Source: Verrucomicrobiales bacterium
Lineage (GTDB): Bacteria > Verrucomicrobiota > Verrucomicrobiia > Limisphaerales > CANJXF01
Assembly: GCA_947478865.1 (NCBI GenBank)
Contig: CANJXF010000008.1
Coordinates: 36,685 to 100,684 of the forward strand
Reading direction: 5' to 3'
DNA length: 64,000 nucleotides
Below the pieces are notes generated by a model. The model was not told the origin of the DNA, did no database searches, and saw only the letters and a program-made list of their open reading frames with translations. Numbering within the stretch: position 1 is the stretch's first letter; each line of letters starts with the position of its first letter. Position numbers and translations under genes: made by a program. This document shows, piece by piece, positions 8,738 through 18,004 of the stretch.

Positions 8738-10183
8738 TCAACGCACGAGAGCTGCCTCAGATTTTGCTTTCCCGTTATTCTTAAATGGCCTTGGTTGCTG
8801 GAGACTCTTTTTCAAAGTGATCTTGTTTTCCAGGGTGCAGGTAATAGTCGTCCCTTCACTTTTTTCACTCTCAACCTCAAGTGTGGCGCCAATCATCCGC
8901 GCCCGATGCTGCATCACGCGTAAGCCCATTCCTTTGTCTTTAATTTTGTCCTTGGCGAAACCGACGCCGTCATCGCGCACTTTCAACACGATCGCTCGAT
9001 CCGCCTGCTTGAGGCTGATCCAGATTTTCTTCGCATGACCATGCTTGATGGCGTTGGTCGTCGCCTCCTGAGCGATTCGATAGAGATGCACCGCCACGGC
9101 GTTGTCTTTGATTTCAATGGCTGGATCACAGTTGGCGTGCGCCGTAACGGAGAAATATTTCTTTAGGTTTTCGGAAAGCTGATCCAGTGCAGCTTGAATA
9201 TCGTTTGTGTCCAGAACGGTCGGGCAAAGGCCTCGGGCCACTTCACGTGCCTGGAGCAACGCTTGCTTGATCAATTTAACAATCAAGGCCGCGTCTTTTT
9301 CTTCGTCCAACTTTTTCGACGCCAGCTTCTGTTGCAAAACTTTCGTGAGAAAACTGATTCCGGTCAGGGATTGGCCGAGGCCGTCATGCAGATCCTGGCC
9401 GAGCCGACGCTGTTCTTTCTCGCTGATCTCCTGAATTTCTTTCTCGAGGTTGCGACGTTCGGTGATGTCGCGAAGAATATTCAGGTTCAAATTGGGCGCA
9501 AATTGGCAGGCGGAAAACTCAGCGAAGCGTTGCTCGCCCGTCGGCAAGGTAAACGAAAGTTCTCCAAACGATTGGTCCTGTAAATCGTTCGCAATGTTCC
9601 CGGATTTGGTCGAAAGCAGATCGGACATTTTCATCTCCAGCAATTTGTCGTGCAAATAGCCGAGCAATTGGCAGGCAGCGCCGTTGACTTCGATGATTTT
9701 CCCCTCGTCGTCGGAAATTAAAATCGCGTCCAGGCTCCGTTCGAAGAGCAAACGAAAACGCTCATGACTTTTCCGCAACGCCTTGAGCGTGGCAAAATGC
9801 TGCATCGAATAGCGAATCGAGCGTTCCAGCATCGCCGCATCGAGGTGGTCCTTCACCAGGAAGTCAGCCGCGCCCATCCGCATGGCCTCGAGGTCAACCT
9901 TCGGGTCGTCCGCGCCCGTGAGAATAATAATTGGGGCCGAGGCCTGGAAAGAAATGGCGTTGCGCAACAGGTCCAAGCCGCTTTCCGCCCCAAGCCGGTA
10001 ATCAACAAGGTAAACATCATGTTGCTGTCGCCGAATGGCTCTTAGACCCGCGTTGTAACTGGAAGCCCATTCAACATCAAAATGCTTTCGGGAAATCTTG
10101 GAAAGCAGCCGACGCAACAAGAGGAAGGCGGATTCGTCATCATCCACCAGGAGAACGCGGACAGGAAATTGGTCTAGATGCAT
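8738..10183 (-). CDS. REC-PAS-histidine kinase (NarL-type HisKA_3)
   Basis: A 481-residue cytoplasmic hybrid sensor with no membrane segment. A CheY-like receiver occupies residues 8-125, with acidic residues 14-16 and phosphoacceptor D61 in DVYLVDYRLG. A PAS domain spans about 140-240. The dimerisation/phosphotransfer helix follows, with H266 in LGQDLHDGLGQS, and then the HATPase with N377 (QEATTNAIKHG), DDGVGF at 404 and KGMGLRVM at 418. The LHDGLGQ signature places it in the HPK7 family that pairs with LuxR/NarL-type regulators. No regulator gene is adjacent, so its output partner is elsewhere. A receiver at the N-terminus means kinase activity may be gated by another kinase. It is transcribed in the same direction as the PSCyt1 gene, with a 63-nt gap. 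Confidence 0.92.
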   Translation of the reverse strand: MHLDQFPVRVLLVDDDESAFLLLRRLLSKISRKHFDVEWASSYNAGLRAIRRQQHDVYLVDYRLGAESGLDLLRNAISFQASAPIIILTGADDPKVDLEAMRMGAADFLVKDHLDAAMLERSIRYSMQHFATLKALRKSHERFRLLFERSLDAILISDDEGKIIEVNGAACQLLGYLHDKLLEMKMSDLLSTKSGNIANDLQDQSFGELSFTLPTGEQRFAEFSACQFAPNLNLNILRDITERRNLEKEIQEISEKEQRRLGQDLHDGLGQSLTGISFLTKVLQQKLASKKLDEEKDAALIVKLIKQALLQAREVARGLCPTVLDTNDIQAALDQLSENLKKYFSVTAHANCDPAIEIKDNAVAVHLYRIAQEATTNAIKHGHAKKIWISLKQADRAIVLKVRDDGVGFAKDKIKDKGMGLRVMQHRARMIGATLEVESEKSEGTTITCTLENKITLKKSLQQPRPFKNNGKAKSEAALVR

Positions 10184-10367
10184 TGGAAATATGTTTTAAC
10201 GACGAGACTTAGTTTTACCCGAGTTAATATTCGGTTCAACCCTAAGTAGATAACCAACAAACCCTGTATTCTAGTCAGGCTTTCCCTGATCAATCGCCCA
10301 TTTGCGCGGCGTTTCGACTGAAGCGAGATTGTATCGCGTTCTAAACTTTTCAGAACAAAGGCAAATC

Positions 10368-10700
10368 ATGATTCCAAGAAACAAACAAAATCGAAAAATG
10401 CGCATCAGCCTCACTTGCAATGGCTGCGGGATGTCCCTTGCCAACGCGGAAACTCAAGGCTTCGTTTTGAAGAACGACACTTACTGCTGCCGAGGGTGCG
10501 CGGAAGGCACCGGTTGCACGTGTGAAGAAAGGCAGATTCCTGCCCAAAAAGCGGGAAATCGTCGTGGCGACATCGGGCAGCGCAACGCGAGCGGTTCATT
10601 GCCAAAAGAGGCGAACGGATCGACGGCTCCAAAGCGAAAGCCCGTGGCAATCAAAAGGAATTCCCGCCAACAGGGTCCCGGACAAATGGCGCGGCGATAA
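10368..10700 (+). CDS. small metallothionein-like cysteine-rich protein
   Basis: A 110-residue protein from the ATG at 10368, which has an AAAGG box seven nucleotides upstream. In-frame starts at 10302 and 10398 are possible. The N-terminal 50 residues hold CNGCGMSL, then YCCRGCAEGTGCTC: eight cysteines, seven of them in CxxC or CxC pairs. The spacing recalls bacterial metallothioneins of the SmtA/BmtA type, which end in a similar YYC-x2-C-x-G-x-C-x-C knot. The remaining 60 residues are very basic (many Lys and Arg, with Gln and Pro), unlike classical SmtA. It probably binds Zn, Cu or Cd. The gene is monocistronic and convergent with the ThuA gene. Confidence 0.62.
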   Translation: MIPRNKQNRKMRISLTCNGCGMSLANAETQGFVLKNDTYCCRGCAEGTGCTCEERQIPAQKAGNRRGDIGQRNASGSLPKEANGSTAPKRKPVAIKRNSRQQGPGQMARR

Positions 10701-10723
10701 TTTGCCGCGCATCCGCCGACGCG

Positions 10724-11494
10724 TTAGCGAACGTTTCTTGCAGGGTTTGGATCGCGCCGGAGGGTGGCTTCGTCGCGGCGGGTCGTCCAGAAAACCGCAT
10801 TCGCCAGCAGACGTCGAAAGCTCTCCTGTGCGAAATCTTCCGGCACGCCGAGCGAGGTGTAGAAGATCCGGCTTCCATGGAATTGACGGATCCATGCCAC
10901 AGGTTCGCGATACGCCGGAGTGGATGCATCGAGCAGAACGAGCGCATCGTCAGAGATCGCTGCGTTCTTGTAGAGCTTGCGAGTCGGGAACGGTTTCACA
11001 CCTGCCATCAATGAATTCTCCGATCGCCCGGCGGAAATTTGCACCTCAGCCGGATCGTCACTGTGATGCCCTTTGTAACCGCCACCTAAAACCTCCTTGT
11101 CAAACTCAGGAAAGTTTTCAAACGCATGGCTGGCGGTTCGAATCCCGATCACGGCACGACCGGCGTTAAGGTGTTTGCGAATGAGCGTTAACTGCTCCTG
11201 CGGCAATTTGATTCTTCGAGTGAAAACAACCATCAAGTCGGATTTTTCCAACGCATCCAAACCGGGAAGGCTGTCGCCCTTATCCTTGCCAAAAGCGCGA
11301 TAGCAAGTGACCTGATAACGGCTCTCCAGATAGGTTTGAAATTCAGACAACGATTTTTCGGAATCATACTCCGCTGAGCCGGACAACAGGCAAATTTTCA
11401 ACGAGGGCGCATCCGCGGCGAAGATCGGCGTTGCCATGATGAAAACAAAAAATGCAACGAGAGCCATGCCCTGCTGAAGCCGACGCAAAACCAT
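10724..11494 (-). CDS. ThuA-domain protein, exported
   Basis: About 256 residues from the ATG at 11494, chosen because it gives a good signal peptide (VLRRLQQGMALVAFFVFIMA, cut after FAA). Two longer in-frame starts at 11524 and 11611 lack any ribosome-binding site. The body has the class-I glutamine-amidotransferase-like fold of ThuA proteins: KICLLSGSAEYDSE, then SDLMVVFTRRIKLP, IGIRTASHAFE, GGGYKGHHSDDP and a C-terminal RIFYTSLGVPEDF. ThuA is linked to trehalose and other disaccharide catabolism, but the exact reaction is not settled. It lies directly downstream of the GH2 beta-galactosidase on the same strand. Confidence 0.85.
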   Translation of the reverse strand: MVLRRLQQGMALVAFFVFIMATPIFAADAPSLKICLLSGSAEYDSEKSLSEFQTYLESRYQVTCYRAFGKDKGDSLPGLDALEKSDLMVVFTRRIKLPQEQLTLIRKHLNAGRAVIGIRTASHAFENFPEFDKEVLGGGYKGHHSDDPAEVQISAGRSENSLMAGVKPFPTRKLYKNAAISDDALVLLDASTPAYREPVAWIRQFHGSRIFYTSLGVPEDFAQESFRRLLANAVFWTTRRDEATLRRDPNPARNVR

Positions 11495-11618
11495 CGTGTC
11501 GGAATGATAGAATTTTTTGTGCATGAGATGAACGCCGGATAAGTAGAATTGAGCGATAGGATAGTTGGCCAAGGTTGTTCTGCAACTGTGGAAAAATCGG
11601 AGCGCTTCCACCGGAGCT

Positions 11619-14531
11619 TCACCACTCCACGATGACCAGGGGAGATATTGGATACCGCCCCGACTCGGTTCCGTAAATCGTCAAACCACCCACAGCCAGT
11701 CCGCCAGCCGGCACCGAGCAGCGCACGTTTAACTTGTTGTCGGAAACACTTTCAGCGACCTGGCGCAACAGGTCGCCATCGATCGCCGCGGTAATTAAAT
11801 ATCCATAAGCGCCCCGCCCTTTTTTGCCGCCGCTCAGGTAGCTCAGCGCGCCGCGGGAATCGTGCGGGTGATCGACTACAATCTGTTTGCAGATCGGAAT
11901 TCCGTTCAATTCCACGCGCAACGTGGTTGGGTGTCGGTCCTTCTTGGTCTGGGGAGTATCCGAGCGATGTGAGGATGCTTCGCAAAGGAAGCGCAGGCGA
12001 CGCGCGGTCTTCAAATCGGAATCTTCCAGCGGCAGATTCCATTCGAAGAATCCATGGCCCAGGCCGAAGCAAAAGTGTCTGGCGCAGGCCTCCTCGCGGC
12101 TGCTGACCGGCCCGCTCCATTCGGCCCGCGACCAGTTTTGCAAGGTGGCGCGCAGGAGCAGGCTGCGCTCGGATTCTTCGCGAGGTGGCGGCGCAGTTTC
12201 GGCAACGAAGAGTTCGACGTAATTGCTGGCCACGATTGCACCAGTTGCATCGAGGGCTTCGAGACACAATGTGCACAGCATGGGCTTGTCCGGCATTTTC
12301 AATTCAATGGTGTGGGCGCGCTCGACGCGGCGGTGAGGAAAAGCAATTGGGACAAGACCAAGTGCGATGTCCTGTTCAATGCGGCCCCACGAATCCATCC
12401 CGCCCAAACGCCAGCGCAACGAAACTTTGTCGCGCGCCACCGTAGAATAGTGGGAGGAGGCCACATCGATTTTGACCACGCTGCCCAGCGCGTGCCTCGT
12501 GATGGGCGGAAAATTGATCGGCAGCGCGTCGCTTTCATTGATGATGCGCGGGTCGTAACCAAATTCCTTCGGCGTGCGATCGTAACTGAGGAATCCGTTG
12601 TATTCCCATTCAACGTCGTGCAGCTCGGTGTAAATATAGGCGGAGATTTGTCCGTGCCGTCGGAGTTCATTGGTCAGAAACTTGAAGCTCCAGCTGCAAT
12701 CACGGTTGCCGTCGAGCGCGCCGACCCCGCCGTATTCGCTATTGATGAGAGGCTGGCCTTTGTCGCTGTAGCCGGGCACAAAATTGAAAGTGGATCCAGC
12801 ATAGCTCGCGTCCACGACCTTCTGGATGTGTTCCTTGGCGCGAAAATAATCATCAATGTAAAAGTGCCAGGAATTAATGTCCGTATCGCCGTGCGCGTAA
12901 TATTCCAGGTGCTCCCAGTGCACGACGCTCATGTCTTCGACGAGCCGGGTGGGATCCAGTTTCTTGGCAAGCTCCCAGGTGATTTGCACCCAGGCATGCG
13001 CCGCGAGGTTTGCCTCGCGCTTTATCACGCGCGTCTCAGCAGCCGCTTCATCCGCGTGCAAATTGGTTTGGTCCGCAATGGAACGGTCGCCCGCCGAAAC
13101 CGCCCCCGGCGCAGCAGGCCCGTCGAACTTCAAAATTTTCTTTTTTAAATCAGGAAATAATTTTACGAACTCCGCCTGCCCTCCGAATCCCCAGGTCTCG
13201 TTGAACACGCACCAGGCAATAATAGAAGGATGATTGAAATCGCGCTTGATGGCGGCGCGCATCATTTCCTCAAAACGGCGGCGGCCGACGGGCGTGTCGC
13301 CCCCCTCTCCGAAATTCGGGAAGTCAGCCATCAGCATGATCCCCAGGGTATCGGCATAATAGAGCAGCAGCGGATCGTCGATCTTGATGTGGATACGCAA
13401 GAAATTGAACCCGAATTTTTTTGCCCAAAAGATATCTTCCTTCAAGGTCTCCACGCTGCCTGCGGTATAAACTCCGTCGGGATGATAGGATTGATAAAGC
13501 GCGCCACGGAGATAGCGAGGGACGTTGTTCAACCGCAAAACGGCCGGCGCTTTTGGATCCTCTGCTTTGCCGGAATCGATCTTGCGCATCCCAAAATAAC
13601 TTTGAATGTAATCAACCGTTCGATTCTCGTGCTCCAGCTTGAGAGCGAGTTTGTAGAGGTGCGGCTGATTCGGATTCCAAAGGTAAGGATGCGGTATTTC
13701 AAGCGTGGCGCTGGCAAAATTATTGTTCACCGGCGCGTTCAAAATCTGCACTTCACCACCGGGCGGAATGACGTAGATCTGCACCGCGGAATTTTCCGCC
13801 GCGTTCGCGCACTCGACCTCGACTCTCGCGGATTTCTGATCGATATCGGTGAAGACCCGGAAGGTCTCGATGAACGACTTTTCCCGCGGCTCGATGTAAA
13901 CGGTTTGCCAAATTCCGCTCGTGGACGTGTACCAATGCCACTGTTTTCCGACGGGCTGCTCGCGGTTGTCCATGGGGTCTTCCACGCGCAAGGTGACGAG
14001 CGCTTCGACGCTGCCATCCGCCTGCCATGTCAAAGCTTCAGTGAGATCAAATTCAAACGGCGTGTATCCTCCCTCGTGGTGGCCCAAGTGGACTCCGTTA
14101 CACCAGCAATCGGTGAAAAAATCCGCCGCACCGATCTTTAGAATGATGCGCTTGCCCTTCCATAAATCTGTACCTGGGATGTGGATGCGCCGGCGATACC
14201 AGCCAACTTCGTAACGGGCCACGTAGCTGTGATTGGCGCGATTGACTTCGAGCGGATTACGAAAAACACGGGTGGAATAATAATTTTCATTCCCGGCGGT
14301 TTCTGCTTCGCCCCAGGCCGCCAGCGATTCCCAACAAAATGGGACGATGATCTGCTCGCGCCAATCGGGACCGGTCGGCAGGTGCCAGCCATTTTCCAAG
14401 CCGGTTTTGTGGCCGTCGAAACGGAACTGCCACGGGCCATTGAGGTTGAGCCAATCCTTGCCGTCGATCGTGCCGCGTTGAAAATCAGGGCGTGGATATT
14501 CCGGGCGCGGGTAAACGTCTTGAGTTGCCAT
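11619..14531 (-). CDS. glycoside hydrolase family 2 (beta-galactosidase-like)
   Basis: A 970-residue GH2 enzyme without signal peptide. Domains run in the classical order: sugar-binding jelly roll (residues 20-210, ending VEALVTLRVEDPMD), immunoglobulin-like beta-sandwich (about 215-330), then the TIM barrel. In the barrel, the acid/base Glu sits in IIAWCVFNETWGF (about residue 445) and the nucleophile Glu in LINSEYGGVGALDG (about 599). A C-terminal beta-rich region follows. Substrate cannot be fixed from sequence. Beta-galactosidase, beta-glucuronidase and beta-mannosidase are all possible in GH2. Lack of an export signal implies that it acts on imported oligosaccharides. It is followed by the ThuA gene and faces away from the sulfatase cluster. 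Confidence 0.9.
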   Translation of the reverse strand: MATQDVYPRPEYPRPDFQRGTIDGKDWLNLNGPWQFRFDGHKTGLENGWHLPTGPDWREQIIVPFCWESLAAWGEAETAGNENYYSTRVFRNPLEVNRANHSYVARYEVGWYRRRIHIPGTDLWKGKRIILKIGAADFFTDCWCNGVHLGHHEGGYTPFEFDLTEALTWQADGSVEALVTLRVEDPMDNREQPVGKQWHWYTSTSGIWQTVYIEPREKSFIETFRVFTDIDQKSARVEVECANAAENSAVQIYVIPPGGEVQILNAPVNNNFASATLEIPHPYLWNPNQPHLYKLALKLEHENRTVDYIQSYFGMRKIDSGKAEDPKAPAVLRLNNVPRYLRGALYQSYHPDGVYTAGSVETLKEDIFWAKKFGFNFLRIHIKIDDPLLLYYADTLGIMLMADFPNFGEGGDTPVGRRRFEEMMRAAIKRDFNHPSIIAWCVFNETWGFGGQAEFVKLFPDLKKKILKFDGPAAPGAVSAGDRSIADQTNLHADEAAAETRVIKREANLAAHAWVQITWELAKKLDPTRLVEDMSVVHWEHLEYYAHGDTDINSWHFYIDDYFRAKEHIQKVVDASYAGSTFNFVPGYSDKGQPLINSEYGGVGALDGNRDCSWSFKFLTNELRRHGQISAYIYTELHDVEWEYNGFLSYDRTPKEFGYDPRIINESDALPINFPPITRHALGSVVKIDVASSHYSTVARDKVSLRWRLGGMDSWGRIEQDIALGLVPIAFPHRRVERAHTIELKMPDKPMLCTLCLEALDATGAIVASNYVELFVAETAPPPREESERSLLLRATLQNWSRAEWSGPVSSREEACARHFCFGLGHGFFEWNLPLEDSDLKTARRLRFLCEASSHRSDTPQTKKDRHPTTLRVELNGIPICKQIVVDHPHDSRGALSYLSGGKKGRGAYGYLITAAIDGDLLRQVAESVSDNKLNVRCSVPAGGLAVGGLTIYGTESGRYPISPLVIVEW

Positions 14532-14822
14532 AGCGTGTGACCAAGTCCTTTGGCAAATAAGTTAGTCGAAAAATCCGTCCGCACAACCTGACGGGATTGA
14601 TCAGCTAAGTTTGGGACTGGCCATGAGAAAACCTACAGCGGCACCACGGAATACTCCCGTTGGATTATAAATTGCAGATGGGTCGGGGATGCACTCGGAA
14701 AAACTCAAGGGATCAGCTGAACGGAAACAATTCAAAGCGGGATCCGAAAAGCGATCATCGCCGATTGCCGGTGAATTTGAACTCTGGGTGGCCGCTGTAT
14801 GCGTGGCGCACTTAAATCCAAC

Positions 14823-15248
14823 CTAGCGCCGCCGGGTTTGCATCTGCTCGTATTGCTTGAGTGCCTCTGCGGCGCGAGCGTCCCCTTTGGCGGCACGGGC
14901 ACTCAAATCGGTCATGACCGCAGCTATGGCGTCATTCACAGCAATGCGTTGTTCAGGCGTCATTTGCGGGGTGGCGCGCAGGTTTTGCAGCCGCGAGACC
15001 GTCCCCTCGAAATTTCCGCTCTTGTAGTCCGTCACGGCTTGATTCAGCTCCTGGGCTGGCGCAGGTGCAGGCGCCGGCGCGGGTTGGCCCGGCACCGTTT
15101 CCGGGATTTGAGCGGGCGCTGGTTGTTGCAGGGCGGCGGCAGCCCTTTGAAGTTCGCCATCCACCTCGGTCTTCCGACTGCATCCTGGCAACAACATTGC
15201 ATACAAACCGACGCTCAAGACGAGCACGGTTGAAAATTTGGTTTTCAT
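14823..15248 (-). CDS. small lipoprotein, Pro/Ala-rich
   Basis: About 141 residues starting at the ATG at 15248. This start gives a lipoprotein signal (KTKFSTVLVLSVGLYAMLLPGC, lipobox LLPGC) and removes an overlap with the upstream prepilin-like gene that a longer start would cause. After the acylated Cys there is a short helix, an 18-residue Pro/Ala linker (PAPAPAPAPAQ) and a helical C-terminus rich in Ala, Glu and Gln. No known enzymatic domain is recognised. It lies 28 nt downstream of the prepilin-like gene and is probably cotranscribed with it. Confidence 0.65.
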   Translation of the reverse strand: MKTKFSTVLVLSVGLYAMLLPGCSRKTEVDGELQRAAAALQQPAPAQIPETVPGQPAPAPAPAPAQELNQAVTDYKSGNFEGTVSRLQNLRATPQMTPEQRIAVNDAIAAVMTDLSARAAKGDARAAEALKQYEQMQTRRR

Positions 15249-15276
15249 TCTTAGTTTGCTCTCACTCCAAAATATT

Positions 15277-16008
15277 TCATCTGCCGTCTTTTGAATCAGG
15301 ACTGCAATAGAGTCGATTCTTAGCGACAAGGTTCGCCTCAGAATAAAATTTCACGGTTTTTAGGTACTCGATATGACCGTCCACCACGCCAACCGTGGTG
15401 CCCAGCGAATGCAGCTTGGTGATGCCTTCGTTCGGATTGCTGGATCCATCGTTGAAGTCCGATGAATTCGCTTCCAGCGCCTGCCAGAAGATGATCGAAT
15501 CCTGCCGGAATTGGGTAACTTTAAACGAGCTTGGTGAAATGCGCCCAAAACCGGACACGGCGCCATTCATCAGATAACTGCTGAGCTTCTGAGAGCGCGA
15601 CGACCATGTAGCAGGCGCGTTCGTTCTATCTGCCGGACATCGATATACATTTGCGTTCTTGAGGAAATCCCAGAGCAGTCCGCCCTGGTAAGCGAGTTTT
15701 GGATCGGTATTATAAGGTCTCGTCGAAGGATCGGGAACGGATCCCAGCGCAGCATCGTAGAGCCAGCCGCGGCGCAACCAGGGGGAATTCCAATTCGGCT
15801 CAGGCAGGAAATCCCGCGAATCGCCGGTATAAATGTGCATCGCCAGCGTGATCTGCTTGACGTTGTTCTGGCATTGGGCGCGGATCGCCTTGTCTTTGGC
15901 CTTAGCCAGAGCAGGCAGCAGCAATCCAGCGAGAATTGCGATGATCGCGATTACCACCAGCAATTCAATCAAAGTGAACGCTTTACTCATTCGGTGCCGG
16001 GTATTCAT
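15277..16008 (-). CDS. prepilin-type N-terminal methylation domain protein
   Basis: A 243-residue protein with a type IV prepilin/pseudopilin leader: [20 protein letters not shown], where cleavage is expected before the Phe and the Glu at mature position +5 is present. After the hydrophobic helix the globular part contains NVYRCPAD and a C-terminal [12 protein letters not shown], the H-x-DG style of the large pseudopilin family of Planctomycetes and Verrucomicrobia. These are exported by type II or IV machinery and then sit in the membrane or on the surface. Individual functions are unknown. A second gene of this kind lies at 53952. Confidence 0.88.
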   Translation of the reverse strand: MNTRHRMSKAFTLIELLVVIAIIAILAGLLLPALAKAKDKAIRAQCQNNVKQITLAMHIYTGDSRDFLPEPNWNSPWLRRGWLYDAALGSVPDPSTRPYNTDPKLAYQGGLLWDFLKNANVYRCPADRTNAPATWSSRSQKLSSYLMNGAVSGFGRISPSSFKVTQFRQDSIIFWQALEANSSDFNDGSSNPNEGITKLHSLGTTVGVVDGHIEYLKTVKFYSEANLVAKNRLYCSPDSKDGR

Positions 16009-16235
16009 GAAGGTGAGTTATTTAATACGTCCGCCACCAAGGCAAAATCGGATTTTAACTGAGTCGATGGCTTTCATTCATAAGATTCTAATTTGGTGCA
16101 ATAATATTGGCAAGCGCTTAGGCAGCCGGCTCCATGCAAAAGATTCGTGGCATCTCCGGTTCGGACAAAAAATCAGTCGCCTCCGGGTTTCAATTGGTTT
16201 TGTGTTAGGCGATCAAGCTGCTATTTCTTTCTCGT

Positions 16236-17894
16236 ATGAGCCCTGTGAAAAAACATCTGCTTTGCTTTCTTTTCGGACTCTTCGCATGGGCTCATGCCGG
16301 TCGCGCCGCAGACGCTGCCCCGCGCTGGAACATCCTGTTCATTTTCGCCGATGACTGGGGCCGTTACGCCAGTTGCTACAAGGGGCTCGACGGCAGGCCG
16401 ACTCTCAATGACGTGATCAAGACGCCCAATGTGGATCGCGTCGCCCGCGAAGGCGTGCTGTTCAAGAATGCGTTTGTCAACGCGCCGAGCTGCACGCCGT
16501 GCCGCAGCTCGCTGCTCTCCGGCCGCTATTTTTTCAATTGCAACCGGGGTGCGATTCTCAACGGCGCAGTGTGGGATAGTTCAATCCCCACTTTTCCGCT
16601 GTTGCTCCGTGATGCCGGCTACAGCATTGGCAAGAGCTACAAGGTTTGGAGTCCCGGAACCCCGGTGGACGCACCGTTCGGCGGACAACAATATGCATTC
16701 GAAAAACACGGCAACATGGCCCAGCATTTTTCCCAGCACGCCGCGCCAATGGTGCAGCAAGGGATGAGCGTCTCCCTGGCGCGAGAAAAAATTCTCGATC
16801 AAGTGCGCGGCAACTTTGAAGATTTTCTCGCGTCCCGCAAAGCCGGCCAGCCCTGGCATTATTTCTTCGGCCCCACCACGACCCATCGCACCTGGGTCAA
16901 AGGCTCGGGCAAATTGCTGTGGGGAATCGAGCCTGATTCGCTGAAAGGCAAGATGCCGAAGTTTCTTCCCGACGTGCCAGAAGTGCGCGAGGACGTGGCG
17001 GATTACCTCGGTGAATGCCAGGCGGTGGATGCCTATGTGGGCGTGCTGCTCAAACGGCTCGAGGAAACCGGCGAGGCCAACCGCACGCTCATTGTGCTCA
17101 GCGGCGACCACGGAATGCCGGGCGTGCCCGCAGGCAAATGCAATCTCTACGACATGGGCGTGAGCATTCCGCTGATCATGCGCGTGCCCGGAGCCAAGGG
17201 CGGACGCATCGTGGATGATTTTGTCCGGCTGCCCGACCTTGCGCCGACGTTCATGGAAATCGCGGGTGTGGCACCGCCCGCGGGACTCTACGGGCGCACG
17301 CTGCTGCCGCTGTTAAAATCCGACAAAAATGGCCAGATCGACGCGACGCGCAACTGGGTCATCACCGGTCGCGAGCGCCACGTGGCTTCCGCACGCGAAG
17401 GCAACCTGCCCTACCCAATGCGCGCGCTGCGAACGCCGGAATTCGTTTACATTCGCAACTTCGCCCCCGACCGCTGGCCAATGGGGTCGCCGAAAGGTGT
17501 CACTCCAACAGAGATGCCGGACTTTGCCGCATTGCAAGGCGTCACCTACACCGCCTTTGCCGACATGGACGCCAGTCCGACCAAGGCTTGGCTTGTCATG
17601 CATCGCAACGAGCCGGACTGGAAGTGGTACTACGAGTTCGCGTTCGGCAAACGTCCCGGGGAGGAACTTTACGATGTCCGCAAAGATCCTGATCAGGTGA
17701 ACAACCTCGCTGCCGATCCAGCTTTCGCCAAAATCAAACAGCAGCTCTCCCAACGTTTATTGAAAACGCTCACCGATGCGAAAGATCCGCGAATCATCGA
17801 ACAACCACCGCGCTTCGAGCATCCACCCTTCACTGACATGAATGATAAGGAGACAAAAAGAGTTCCAGGCGACCCGAAGAAAACGAAGGAGTGA
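16236..17894 (+). CDS. exported sulfatase (heparan N-sulfatase-like)
   Basis: A 552-residue type I sulfatase. The signal peptide covers residues 1-25 (KKHLLCFLFGLFAWAHAGRA). The formylglycine motif is CTPCR at 86-90, where C86 is converted to formylglycine by a maturase. Metal ligands are visible in IFADDWG (residues 37-42) and in LSGDHGMPG near residue 290. C-terminal GEELYDVRKDPDQVNNLA is the standard sulfatase tail. The NIDDWG-like start and the GRYFFNC region resemble the N-sulfoglucosamine sulfohydrolase group, but substrate assignment is tentative. It is followed by a PhoD-type phosphatase on the same strand. Together they suggest release of sulfate and phosphate from polysaccharides in the periplasm. 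Confidence 0.92.
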   Translation: MSPVKKHLLCFLFGLFAWAHAGRAADAAPRWNILFIFADDWGRYASCYKGLDGRPTLNDVIKTPNVDRVAREGVLFKNAFVNAPSCTPCRSSLLSGRYFFNCNRGAILNGAVWDSSIPTFPLLLRDAGYSIGKSYKVWSPGTPVDAPFGGQQYAFEKHGNMAQHFSQHAAPMVQQGMSVSLAREKILDQVRGNFEDFLASRKAGQPWHYFFGPTTTHRTWVKGSGKLLWGIEPDSLKGKMPKFLPDVPEVREDVADYLGECQAVDAYVGVLLKRLEETGEANRTLIVLSGDHGMPGVPAGKCNLYDMGVSIPLIMRVPGAKGGRIVDDFVRLPDLAPTFMEIAGVAPPAGLYGRTLLPLLKSDKNGQIDATRNWVITGRERHVASAREGNLPYPMRALRTPEFVYIRNFAPDRWPMGSPKGVTPTEMPDFAALQGVTYTAFADMDASPTKAWLVMHRNEPDWKWYYEFAFGKRPGEELYDVRKDPDQVNNLAADPAFAKIKQQLSQRLLKTLTDAKDPRIIEQPPRFEHPPFTDMNDKETKRVPGDPKKTKE

Positions 17895-18004
17895 TTCGAA
17901 ATGAAACTAAAAACCAGATGGGCCAGATGGGATGCCAGTTCGATAACCGAATTTCTGTGCGGAAGGATTAAACAAAAAAAACGCCGCGAAAACGGCCCAA
18001 TCCG

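Noticed and set aside
12054..13148. 364-codon plus-strand frame opposite the GH2 gene
   Set aside because: The GH2 catalytic motifs are on the other strand. This frame is an antisense shadow with no domain.
14692..14826. Small plus-strand frame between the GH2 gene and the lipoprotein
   Set aside because: Only about 45 codons, no ribosome-binding site and no motif. It lies in a spacer between two minus-strand genes.
16105..16125. AAGCGCTT palindrome upstream of the sulfatase gene as a LacI-type operator
   Set aside because: The flanks are not symmetrical and no LacI-family gene is present nearby. An 8-bp palindrome alone is weak evidence.
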